60,403 bases of DNA from an uncultured Bacilli bacterium (GTDB lineage: Bacteria > Bacillota_I > Bacilli_A > RF39 > UBA660): NCBI GenBank assembly GCA_947627995.1, contig CANQYE010000004.1, forward strand, positions 1 through 60,403, in the 5' to 3' direction. This document shows positions 53,049 to 60,403 of the stretch, piece by piece. The translations under genes were made by a program, and so were the position numbers. Under the pieces are notes generated by a model. That model saw only the letters and a program-made list of their open reading frames with translations. It did no database searches and was not told where the DNA came from. How positions within the stretch are numbered: the first letter of the stretch is position 1; every line of letters begins with the position of its first letter.

Positions 53049-53255
53049 ATGAAAAAAAGTATTTTAACTGATAGAGAACAAGAAGTATTTGAATTATTAG
53101 TTCAAAATAAATCAACTAAAGAAATAGCAAATGAATTAAATATAAGTGAAAAAACTGTGCGCAATCACATATCTAATGCCATGCAAAAATTAGGAGTAAA
53201 AGGACGTGCGCAAGCTGTAGTTGAATTATTAAAATTGGGTGAAATATCATTATAA
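53049..53255 (+). CDS. gerE: GerE, late sporulation transcription factor
   Basis: This 68-residue stand-alone LuxR-type helix-turn-helix protein is nearly the same as Bacillus GerE. LTDREQEVFELLVQNKSTKEIANEL, then NISEKTVRNHISNAMQKLGVKGRAQ, then VVELLKLGE are visible. GerE adjusts sigma-K genes for coat assembly. I chose ATG 53049 after GTGAGGG. A terminator and gerM follow. Confidence 0.93.
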   Translation: MKKSILTDREQEVFELLVQNKSTKEIANELNISEKTVRNHISNAMQKLGVKGRAQAVVELLKLGEISL

Positions 53256-53260
53256 ATTCG

Positions 53261-53283
53261 AGTCGATTTTTTCGACTTTTTTT
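53261..53283 (+). terminator. terminator of gerE
   Basis: AGTCGA/TCGACT with a 5-base loop followed by a T run. Confidence 0.7.
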
Positions 53284-53318
53284 AATTAAAATTTCATATT
53301 ATTAAGTAAGGTGATTAT

Positions 53319-54272
53319 ATGTTTAAAACATTATGTGTAAAAAGAATAACAATAGCAACTTTAGCTCTAATTATTTTAGGATTATTATGTTTATTTCCAA
53401 GTAAAAACAATAATTTAGAAATTGAACAAAAAACTAAATATAACAGCAACTATTTAGAAAATAGTATTTATCTATTAGATAAAGATGAATATGTTGCAAG
53501 AGTAAATATTCTTTATAAAAGTAATAATGATTTATCAAAAATAAAAGAAATTATAGAATCACTAACTATTAATAGTTCAAAAAAAGAATATATCCCCAAT
53601 GGGTTTACACCATTAATACCGGAAGGCACTAAACTTTTAAATTTTGATTTACAAAACAATATATTAAAAATAAATTTTTCTAAAGATATCTTAAAAGTAA
53701 ATCAAAATAATGAAGAAAAAATGATTGAAGCTCTAATCTATTCTTTAACAACAATTGATAGTGTTAAAAAGATTATGATATTCGTAGAAGGCAATCAATT
53801 ACAAGAATTACCTCATTCTAAAAAAAGTTTACCATTAACATTAGATAGAAATTATGGGATAAATAAAGTATATAATATTGATAATATTAAAAATACTACT
53901 AAAACAACAGTTTACTTTATCAATAAATTTAATGATTATTACTATTATGTACCTGTAACAAAAATTAATAATGAAAAAGCTAGTAAAATAGAAATAATAA
54001 TTGAAGAACTTAAAAGTTCTCCAAATATTCAAACAAATTTAATGAGTTTTTTAAATAGTAACACTGGGTTATTAAATTATGAAATTTTAGAAGATAGTAT
54101 AAACTTAAGCTTTAATAAATATTTACTTGATGACTTTGAAAAAGAAAATATTTTAGAAGAGGTTAAATACGCAATAGCCTTATCTGTTAAAGATAGTTAT
54201 GAAGTTTCGACTTTAAATTTTTATGTTAGTGATAAATTAATTGATTCATCTAATCTTTTAAATTTAGATTAA
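53319..54272 (+). CDS. gerM: GerM sporulation/germination protein
   Basis: This 317-residue protein has an N-terminal membrane helix (residues 9-27) and two GerMN domains. The first runs about 60-165 (IPEGTKLLNFDLQNNILKINFSKDI), the second about 195-305 (LLNYEILEDSINLSFNK). GerM is exported into the space between mother cell and forespore and helps assemble the SpoIIIA-SpoIIQ channel. That fits the nearby spoIIIAH. No lipobox Cys is evident. A CATATTATT site at 53295 may be a sigma-E/K -10. Confidence 0.85.
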   Translation: MFKTLCVKRITIATLALIILGLLCLFPSKNNNLEIEQKTKYNSNYLENSIYLLDKDEYVARVNILYKSNNDLSKIKEIIESLTINSSKKEYIPNGFTPLIPEGTKLLNFDLQNNILKINFSKDILKVNQNNEEKMIEALIYSLTTIDSVKKIMIFVEGNQLQELPHSKKSLPLTLDRNYGINKVYNIDNIKNTTKTTVYFINKFNDYYYYVPVTKINNEKASKIEIIIEELKSSPNIQTNLMSFLNSNTGLLNYEILEDSINLSFNKYLLDDFEKENILEEVKYAIALSVKDSYEVSTLNFYVSDKLIDSSNLLNLD

Positions 54273-54279
54273 AAAATAG

Positions 54280-54308
54280 TTGAAAGAATTTATAATATAT
54301 GGTATGAT
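54280..54308 (+). promoter_or_regulatory. promoter of tRNA-Arg
   Basis: TTGAAA (54280-54285), 17 bases, TATGAT (54303-54308). Confidence 0.72.
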
Positions 54309-54327
54309 TTATCCTGTAATGAATTAC

Positions 54328-54404
54328 GTCCTCGTAGCTCAGCTGGATAGAGCATACGCCTTCTAAGCGTACGGTCAAGTGTTCGAATCACTTCGGGGAC
54401 ACCA
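54328..54404 (+). tRNA. tRNA-Arg (UCU anticodon)
   Basis: The acceptor GTCCTCG pairs with CGGGGAC (one G-U), then A and an encoded CCA. The anticodon stem TACGC/GCGTA encloses a loop with TCT. D and T arms are canonical. Confidence 0.96.
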
Positions 54405-54442
54405 GATTGATAAAAAACTCAAACTTTTATAGTTTGAGTTTT
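54399..54442 (+). terminator. tRNA-Arg terminator, copy 3 of the tRNA-tail repeat
   Basis: ACACCAGATTGATA leads into the hairpin AAACTCAAA/TTTGAGTTTT. It closely resembles the tails at 22551 and 23103, with compensating changes in the stem. Confidence 0.75.
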
Positions 54443-54493
54443 AATATATATTTTTTTAATATAATATTTATAAATTTAAATTGAAATGATATT

Positions 54494-55105
54494 TTAATTA
54501 TTTAATAAGTTTAAAGATTTACTTTTTTGTTTTTGATAATCTGCTCTAATTCGAACTAAAATTTTATCTAAATCCGATGTTATAATTTTTCCACCATTAC
54601 TTGTTATCTTTTTTATCTCTTCATCCGTTAAATAATTAAATAATGGTTCACATTCATCAAAATGAATATATTCTGAGCAAATAGAGAGATGTTCTGATTT
54701 AGGATGCATTCTATACCAAGCTTCAAAGTCATTATGATATTCATAACATATACCATCATATGTTGTTGTGCATAATATATATAAATTTGTTTTATTATTT
54801 ATATTGGAATTTTCTATTACAATTAAATTTTTTACATCGAATGTTTCTTCTTTTTTTAGTTCTTCTTTTTGTTTCACTAAAGAATTTATATCTTTTTCTA
54901 GCTCTTCCCGTTTTGTAATATAATCAGTTAAATACTTATCGACTAATTCATTATCAATCATAAATTTAGTAGAATTATTTTTAGATGAATTATTATCTTT
55001 AGAATCTAATTTCCCTAATCCGAAACCGGATGCAACTAATACTAAACTTAATCCTCCTGATATTATTCTAGTTTTTAATTTTTCATTAATTCTAATATTT
55101 TTCAT
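54494..55105 (-). CDS. hypothetical membrane-anchored protein with coiled coil
   Basis: I do not recognise this 203-residue protein. It has an N-terminal helix (about 14-32, GGLSLVLVASGFGLGKLDS), a Ser/Asn linker, and a charged coiled coil (about 55-85, REELEKDINSLVKQKEELKKEE). The globular end contains four Cys (CTTTYDGICYEYH, SICSEY, DECEPL). The helix with its GFGLG end could be a signal peptide or an anchor. ATG 55105 follows CAAGGAGCTG. Convergent with tRNA-Arg. Confidence 0.6.
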   Translation of the reverse strand: MKNIRINEKLKTRIISGGLSLVLVASGFGLGKLDSKDNNSSKNNSTKFMIDNELVDKYLTDYITKREELEKDINSLVKQKEELKKEETFDVKNLIVIENSNINNKTNLYILCTTTYDGICYEYHNDFEAWYRMHPKSEHLSICSEYIHFDECEPLFNYLTDEEIKKITSNGGKIITSDLDKILVRIRADYQKQKSKSLNLLNN

Positions 55106-55241
55106 ATAATCAGCTCCTTGGACAAGTATTATATAAAAAAATATTCTAGCTGTCAAATTTAACAACTAGAATATTTTTTCTCTTAATTTAAATTTTAAAA
55201 ATATTTATAGCTTGATGTTTTATAAAATTTTTATTTTGTTT

Positions 55242-56534
55242 TTAATTATTTTTACTTGAAATCTCTAAAATACAATATTCGTCTAATTTTAAATAACTAA
55301 TAACTTCGTTCAATTCATCAATATTTAATTCTTTAATTGTATTATAAATATTTGTCTTTATTTTTCCATCAATTAATAAATTTTGTTGTAAAAGTATGTT
55401 TACAGCTTGGATGTTATCACTATTTATTATATAAGAGCTAATTAATACTCTTTTTCTTCTTTCAATAAATTCTTCGGGTATAATTATTTTACTTAATGCT
55501 TTGAAAATATGTTTTTTAAATTCTTCTTTATAATTAGTTTCCCCTATAATATTTATTATTATATAATCATGTTCTTTTTTTATAAAACTATCATAATCTA
55601 TTGGGATATTTAAAATGTTATTAGTTGTCAAATTTTCATATAAATCACTGGATGAACCAAATAAATACTCTAAAATCAAATTTAAATATGCTCCCAATGA
55701 ATAATCACTCATATTTAAATTTTGAAAATTTTTATAAGGGATTTTAAATGATATTTTTATTAAAGGCATACTAACATTCATAATATTTTTATCATATTTT
55801 TTAACAACTTTTATCGGTTCTTTCACGCGTTTCACTAATGGTTTTTGAAATTTTTTTATTTTAATGTTTTTCATTGATTCATTTACAATAGCTATTGCCT
55901 CATTTTTATTAAAATTACCCGTAATTATTAAAAACATATTTTCCGGCTGATAAAAAGTATTATAACAATCTTTTATATTTTTTAATTTTATTTTTTTTAT
56001 ATCTTCAATTTCTCCAGCTATACTATTTTTCATATTATCATTTTTAAATAACATACTATTTGTTTTATGAAACATATATGATCCTGGATTATCTTTCCCC
56101 ATTTTTATTTCTTCACTTATAATTCCAATTTCTGCTTTAATCATTTTTTCTGTAAAATATGGTGTATAAACATATTTCAATAAATATTCTAAATTTTCTT
56201 TAAACTTAGAATTTGCCAATACTTCATAATAAGTAAGACGGAAAGAAGTAGCTGCATTTATTTGTGACCCTAAATTTGCAAAGTGTTCATGAGCAGTTTC
56301 ATCAGGCATATAAAACATACAATGTTCTAAAAAATGTGCAATACCATTTGGAACTTTTTTATATTTTTTATCATTTTTAAATTTAAATTCCGTTTGTATA
56401 GAGCCATAATTAACATTTAAAGTAATATAAAAACTAGTAACCTTTTCATTTGGGACTAAATAAACATCTAGTCCTTGAGGATTTTTATAATAATAAACAT
56501 ATTGATTTATTCCGCTCAGTAAATATTCCTTCAT
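55242..56534 (-). CDS. M16 zinc peptidase, active subunit (YmfH type)
   Basis: This 430-residue M16 peptidase has the inverted zinc motif HFLEH (GIAHFLEHCMFY, near residue 68) and a downstream Glu in EIGIISEEIKMG. The second half is the inactive M16 domain. It overlaps a paralogue that lacks the motif; together they resemble the Bacillus YmfF/YmfH pair. Such pairs usually act as heterodimers on small peptides; the substrate is unknown. Start after GGGGTGAAATC. Confidence 0.87.
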   Translation of the reverse strand: MKEYLLSGINQYVYYYKNPQGLDVYLVPNEKVTSFYITLNVNYGSIQTEFKFKNDKKYKKVPNGIAHFLEHCMFYMPDETAHEHFANLGSQINAATSFRLTYYEVLANSKFKENLEYLLKYVYTPYFTEKMIKAEIGIISEEIKMGKDNPGSYMFHKTNSMLFKNDNMKNSIAGEIEDIKKIKLKNIKDCYNTFYQPENMFLIITGNFNKNEAIAIVNESMKNIKIKKFQKPLVKRVKEPIKVVKKYDKNIMNVSMPLIKISFKIPYKNFQNLNMSDYSLGAYLNLILEYLFGSSSDLYENLTTNNILNIPIDYDSFIKKEHDYIIINIIGETNYKEEFKKHIFKALSKIIIPEEFIERRKRVLISSYIINSDNIQAVNILLQQNLLIDGKIKTNIYNTIKELNIDELNEVISYLKLDEYCILEISSKNN

Positions 56535-57793
56535 GATTTCACCCCGTCACTTAACATAAATATAGTATTTATTTTTAGTTTTTGAGCAAGCTTAACAACA
56601 TCTTCTTTGGTAATATCTTGAAATTCTTTTATCCTTTTTTCAATTAATGGGACATTATCAAAAACATTAAAAATATAATTATTGACTAAAATATCCGGAT
56701 AATCGTAGGACATTTGTAAAGATGTTATGATATTTTTTTTGGCACTTTCAAGTTCCTCAAGAGTAATATTTCCTTCCTTTAATTCATTTATAGATTCGTA
56801 TATTAGATTACGAGCCTTTAAATAATTTTTTTTAGAAATACTAGAATTTATAATAATTATTGATGAGTACTTTTGGTATATACTTGAAACGTTATAACAT
56901 AATGAATTTTTTTGCCGTAAATTTACAGCAAGTTTACTGGATAAAGAATTGCCGCCTAAAATATTATTTAAAACAAACATTGTAATATTTTTTTCTTTAT
57001 TATTTAATTTTACTAAATTTATACCTATTACTAGCTTAGATTGTAATAATGAAGAATTTTCTTTTAGTTCCAATACTTTACTTCTAGTTGGCATCTTATT
57101 TACTAATTTTACTTCACCTAAAGCTTTTTTTAAATTAAATATTTTTTTTAATTTTAATACTACATCTTCCATGTCCAAATTTCCAATGACAAATAAATTC
57201 CAATCATCTTGTTTTAAAATCTTTAAATAAAATTTGTATAAATTTTCTTTGGTAATTTTTTCAAGATCATTTAAATTTCCATCCATATTTATTGATTCAA
57301 TTGAATTTTTTTTCATGCTTTCTAGCAATTTAAAAATACTATATCGCATAGGATCATCTTTTGTACTTAAAATATTGTTTCTAATTCTTTTTTTAACTAT
57401 TTCAAAATTTTTTTCATTAAAGCCATTATTATTAATATCTGGATTATTTATAATCTCATTAAATAATTCTAATATATCATCTATTTTTTCATTTTCAAAA
57501 TATATTGGATTTAAAAAATCAATTATATAACTGGTAAATATATATTTTCCAACTTTATTAATAGAGCTATATAACCCTGTATCATAAAGGTTTTCTAATT
57601 TTATTTTTAATTTTTTATTTGAATTATAATTTTTGGTTGATTCAATTAGCAATTCAGATAAAAAAGATCTTTTTGTTACTTCATCTTTAATAAGTTTACT
57701 TCTACTTATTAATTCTATTCGACAATTTTTAAATTTATCTGTTTTAATTGTATAAATATTAATATTTCTTGTTTTGTACTTTTTATATACCAA
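56531..57793 (-). CDS. M16 peptidase-like protein, inactive subunit (YmfF type)
   Basis: This protein of about 420 residues has the M16 fold (SKLAVNLRQKNSLCYNVSS; LEELESAKKNIITSLQMSYD). There is no HxxEH motif where the partner has one, so it is probably the non-catalytic half. It overlaps the active subunit by four bases. The start is uncertain: a GTG overlaps the GAGGTGA ribosome site, and I prefer TTG at 57793, six bases downstream of it. Confidence 0.83.
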   Translation of the reverse strand: MVYKKYKTRNINIYTIKTDKFKNCRIELISRSKLIKDEVTKRSFLSELLIESTKNYNSNKKLKIKLENLYDTGLYSSINKVGKYIFTSYIIDFLNPIYFENEKIDDILELFNEIINNPDINNNGFNEKNFEIVKKRIRNNILSTKDDPMRYSIFKLLESMKKNSIESINMDGNLNDLEKITKENLYKFYLKILKQDDWNLFVIGNLDMEDVVLKLKKIFNLKKALGEVKLVNKMPTRSKVLELKENSSLLQSKLVIGINLVKLNNKEKNITMFVLNNILGGNSLSSKLAVNLRQKNSLCYNVSSIYQKYSSIIIINSSISKKNYLKARNLIYESINELKEGNITLEELESAKKNIITSLQMSYDYPDILVNNYIFNVFDNVPLIEKRIKEFQDITKEDVVKLAQKLKINTIFMLSDGVKS

Positions 57794-57841
57794 AGAAATC
57801 ACCTCATTTCTTTAGTATACGTTCTTTTAAATATTTTATAA

Positions 57842-58957
57842 TTATTTTATATATTTATTATATTCCTTAATTATAAAATCATCAGTCATGCCAGCTAAAT
57901 AATCAATAACAATTCGAGCATTTGAATTATTTTGTAAATATTTTTCGGGCATTGTCATAATAAATAAATTATAAATATCACTTTCAGTATTTTTTTCATT
58001 TAAATCTTCTAAAAATTTTTGAAACAATTTTCTAAAAATATTTTTATAATATAAAATATCTTTCTTTGAATTTGCTTTATTATATATATTTTTATAATTA
58101 AAATCTTTTAACGATTTAATAGCATTATAAATTTTTGGACTTAATTTTATATAAGGCTTAGCAAAACTATTTTTAATAATATCTAAGACAATTGTATTTA
58201 TTATTTGACTATTATTAGATCCTAATATATTAGTAATTTCTTTAGGAATATCTTCAACTTTAAGTAAGTTTAAACGTATTGCATCTTCAATATCTCTACC
58301 TAAATATCCAATCATATCACTTATTCTAACAATGCATCCTTCTAAAGTCATTGGCTTTAATGTTTTAATAAAATTCTTATTTTTATATGATTTTTGATAT
58401 TCATCAAAAAAAATCTGTACATTCTTTTTTACTGGATAATATTTTCCTAAAATAAATTCACCATTATGGCACATTATAGCATCAAGAGTTTGTAAAGTAA
58501 TATTTTTGTTTTCAATGACCATTAAATTTCTCACACTTTGAATATTATGATTAAAATAACCTTCATTATTTTCTAAACTTATTTCATTTAAAATTGATTC
58601 CCCGATATGACCAAAAGGAACATGTCCAAGATCATGACCCAAAGAAGCCGCTTCAATTAAATCTTCATTCAAATTTAAAGCTCTACCAATTGTTCTTGCA
58701 ATTTTACTAACTAATTGTACATGAATTATTCTTTTTGATATATTATCATTATCATTTAAACTAAAAACTTGCGTTTTATCAATATATCGTGTATAGGAAA
58801 GAGAATATATAATTCTATCAACATCTTTAAAAAAAGATGGACGTATATCTTTTTTATCTTCATATAAGTACATTGCATCACTATTTTTAGTAGCGAATTT
58901 TGATAAATATTTATCTTTAAAGTTTAAGTTAGCTTTTAATTTACTATTAATATTCAT
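57842..58957 (-). CDS. dgt: dGTPase-like HD phosphohydrolase
   Basis: This 371-residue HD-domain protein resembles deoxyguanosine triphosphate triphosphohydrolases. It has RIIHVQLVSKIARTIGRAL and the metal motif SLGHDLGHVPFGHIGE. A second Asp lies in RISDMIGYLGRDIEDAI. These enzymes split dNTPs to nucleoside and triphosphate. ATG 58957 follows AGGTGA; the upstream GTG overlaps that site. Divergent from deoD, so both may serve purine recycling (inference). Confidence 0.85.
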   Translation of the reverse strand: MNINSKLKANLNFKDKYLSKFATKNSDAMYLYEDKKDIRPSFFKDVDRIIYSLSYTRYIDKTQVFSLNDNDNISKRIIHVQLVSKIARTIGRALNLNEDLIEAASLGHDLGHVPFGHIGESILNEISLENNEGYFNHNIQSVRNLMVIENKNITLQTLDAIMCHNGEFILGKYYPVKKNVQIFFDEYQKSYKNKNFIKTLKPMTLEGCIVRISDMIGYLGRDIEDAIRLNLLKVEDIPKEITNILGSNNSQIINTIVLDIIKNSFAKPYIKLSPKIYNAIKSLKDFNYKNIYNKANSKKDILYYKNIFRKLFQKFLEDLNEKNTESDIYNLFIMTMPEKYLQNNSNARIVIDYLAGMTDDFIIKEYNKYIK

Positions 58958-59026
58958 TTTTTTATTCACCTAAATTGATTATAACAAAAAAATATGATAT
59001 ATTCAAAATAGAAGGGGCTGAGCAAA

Positions 59027-59740
59027 ATGGAACCAGTACATTTTATCGCAAATAAAGAAAATGTAGCTGAAATAGTTTTAATGGCAGGAGATCCACTTAG
59101 AGCAAAATATATTGCGGAAAAATTTCTAACAAATGCAAAATGCATTAATGTTATAAGAAATATGCTTGCATTTACTGGCGAATACAAAGGTAAAAAAGTT
59201 ACTATAGCATCCTCAGGTATGGGATGCCCTAGTATGAGTATATATGCTTATGAACTTTTTCATTTTTACAATGTAAAAAAAATTATTCGCATTGGAACAT
59301 GTGCTTCATTATCAAAAAATATAAAAATAGGAACTAACATTATTGCTGATAAAGCTTTTAGTATTTCATCTATAGATTTAGCTATAAACAAAAAACACAA
59401 ATATTATTATGAAGCTGATATAGAAACAAACAATATATTAGAGAAAATTTTTAAAGATAAGAATTATAAATATGTAAGAGGTAACATATTAACAGGTGAT
59501 GTTTTTGATGTTTATTTTGATATATCGCATATTTTAGAATTTTTTAAAGATAAGAATTTAATCGCCGGAGAAATGGAAACTTTCGCATTATTTCTAATAG
59601 CAAAAAAAGAAAATAAAAAAGCAAGTTGTATTTTAACAACGGTTGATAGTAAATTTGAAAATTATATCATTTCACCAGAAGATAGAGAAAAACATCTTGA
59701 CGAGATGATAATATCTGCCTTAGAAAGCATATTATATTAA
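59027..59740 (+). CDS. deoD: purine nucleoside phosphorylase, DeoD type
   Basis: This 237-residue enzyme splits purine nucleosides with phosphate. The N-terminus has VLMAGDPLRAKYIAEKFL and the phosphate site SSGMGCPSMSIYAYEL. IRIGTCASL and the substrate-binding GEMETFALF near residue 180 follow. Near the end the usual catalytic Asp region is TTVDSKF. Length normal. Start after GAAGGGGCTG. Confidence 0.93.
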   Translation: MEPVHFIANKENVAEIVLMAGDPLRAKYIAEKFLTNAKCINVIRNMLAFTGEYKGKKVTIASSGMGCPSMSIYAYELFHFYNVKKIIRIGTCASLSKNIKIGTNIIADKAFSISSIDLAINKKHKYYYEADIETNNILEKIFKDKNYKYVRGNILTGDVFDVYFDISHILEFFKDKNLIAGEMETFALFLIAKKENKKASCILTTVDSKFENYIISPEDREKHLDEMIISALESILY

Positions 59741-59750
59741 TATTATAAAT

Positions 59751-59778
59751 AAAACACTTTTGTTTTCAAAAGTGTTTT
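59751..59778. terminator. bidirectional terminator behind deoD
   Basis: AAAACACTTTTG/CAAAAGTGTTTT with a 4-base loop between convergent genes. Confidence 0.85.
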
Positions 59779-59782
59779 AAAT

Positions 59783-60403
59783 TTACAAAGCATTATAATT
59801 TTTTAATACTTCATCTGCTGTTAATGCTCTATTATATACTTTTATATTGGATATTGTTCCTTTAAAATAATAATTTATATTGTTATAAAAAGTGTACCCA
59901 AGTTTTAAATTTTCCGTCGTAGATTTTATTTTTCCAGAAATAGATGTGGTTTTTACAAGTTTTCCATTTACATATAATTTTAAATCTGTCCCATCATATA
60001 CACCAGCTGCATGATATTTCCCTGGTGCAATTGTAGTTGGAATATATAAATGCTTGGAATCAAATACAAAATCAGCATACATATTACCATTTACATTAAG
60101 AGATAATGAATACCCACCTTTAATATTATCAACATTAGATATTATAAAAGAGCTATGTTTTTCACTATAGGAAAATTCTGCTTCAACTGTTACATAATCA
60201 TAATTAAGATTTCCTATTTCTACATAATCATTTGTTCCATCAAATGAAAGACCTTCACTTGTACTTGTTGCACCTTCTACTTTTCCATTATATCTATTTC
60301 CTGATTTGTCTATTAATGTATCATCCGCATTTTCTAAACTTCTTTTATTATATAAAAGCTCTAATCCTTCTCTTACTATACTTTTGTCTTTTTCTTCATA
60401 GCT
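59783..60403 (-). CDS. LamG-domain surface protein, C-terminal part (cut by window edge)
   Basis: The frame is open from the window end to the stop at 59783, giving the last 206 residues of a longer protein. It contains one laminin-G/concanavalin-A-like domain: GLSFDGTNDYVEIGN, then VTVEAEFSYSE, then APGKYHAAGVYDGTDLKLYVNGK, ending GTISNIKVYNRALTADEV. Such domains bind glycans or other cell-surface ligands. It ends without a sorting signal or membrane helix. An internal ATG at 60082 is not the true start. Confidence 0.8.
   Translation of the reverse strand, partial: SYEEKDKSIVREGLELLYNKRSLENADDTLIDKSGNRYNGKVEGATSTSEGLSFDGTNDYVEIGNLNYDYVTVEAEFSYSEKHSSFIISNVDNIKGGYSLSLNVNGNMYADFVFDSKHLYIPTTIAPGKYHAAGVYDGTDLKLYVNGKLVKTTSISGKIKSTTENLKLGYTFYNNINYYFKGTISNIKVYNRALTADEVLKNYNAL

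Noticed and set aside
58966-59187. Open frame opposite the start of deoD
   Set aside because: It lies over the well-supported deoD coding start and has no family features.
1-60403. Reassigned UGA (tryptophan) code as in Mollicutes
   Set aside because: Conserved Trp positions are encoded by TGG, and TGA is used as a normal stop, for example in bacteriocin precursor A and the exporter gene.

Overview
The window looks like the chromosome of a very AT-rich, endospore-forming member of the Bacilli, most likely one of the poorly cultured small-genome gut lineages near Erysipelotrichia/RF39. This rests on gene content: the standard genetic code, strong Shine-Dalgarno sites, tRNA genes that encode CCA, TTGACA/TATAAT promoters with 17-bp spacing, and Bacilli-type genes (divIVA, sepF, yneF, sirA, cotE, gerE, ylbD/ylbE, a serS T-box). 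I recognise no CRISPR array, transposase or rRNA.

Layout. 1-0.4 kb: tRNA-Ser and tRNA-Leu. 0.6-7.8 kb: a glycosyltransferase, an S1-domain protein, a NifU-like protein, a yutH/yutD-type cluster with a tail-anchored unknown, thioredoxin, CvpA, RNase HIII and a TasA-like surface protein. 7.8-12 kb: rpsB-tsf and obgE. 12-19 kb: a SpoVB-like flippase, a Clp-like AAA protein, miaB, a glmU-like acetyltransferase, a ZIP transporter and a frameshifted guanylate-kinase-like gene. 19-22.4 kb: T-box/DUF1653/serS and infC-rpmI-rplT. 22.5-25.9 kb: an accessory patch behind tRNA-Ala. 25.9-35.6 kb: murE-murD, sigK, divIVA, sepF, ylbD-ylbE and parE-parC. 35.6-42.3 kb: surface proteins, yneF-sirA, thiI and tsaE. 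42.4-43.8 kb: a leucine-type attenuator and a short leuA. 44-48 kb: unknowns, tRNA-Met, and a sortase divergent from its probable substrate. 48-54.3 kb: cotE, yqeY, rpsU, a bacteriocin locus, spoIIIAH, gerE and gerM. 54.3-60.4 kb: tRNA-Arg, an M16 peptidase pair, dGTPase, deoD and the edge of a LamG surface protein.

How the genes fit together. Sporulation genes recur: pro-sigma-K, GerE, GerM, SpoIIIAH, CotE, SirA, YlbD/YlbE and probably YutH. Sites resembling sigma-E/K promoters (AC, then CATANNNTA) lie in front of cotE and gerE, so an active mother-cell programme is likely. Regulation is compact: terminators often touch or overlap the next promoter, and one -35 hexamer is exactly the loop of the preceding terminator.

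Most interesting: (1) a five-gene bacteriocin operon whose three peptide genes are very short, two with double-glycine leaders, beside a C39-peptidase ABC exporter and set among sporulation genes; (2) a leucine-rich leader peptide with mutually exclusive terminator and antiterminator pairings in front of a leuA that lacks its allosteric domain; (3) Rho-N-like tails on both ribosomal proteins S2 and L20; (4) a class B sortase fused to a large N-terminal domain next to a protein ending in an NSQTG sorting signal; (5) a glmU acetyltransferase half without its uridylyltransferase half.
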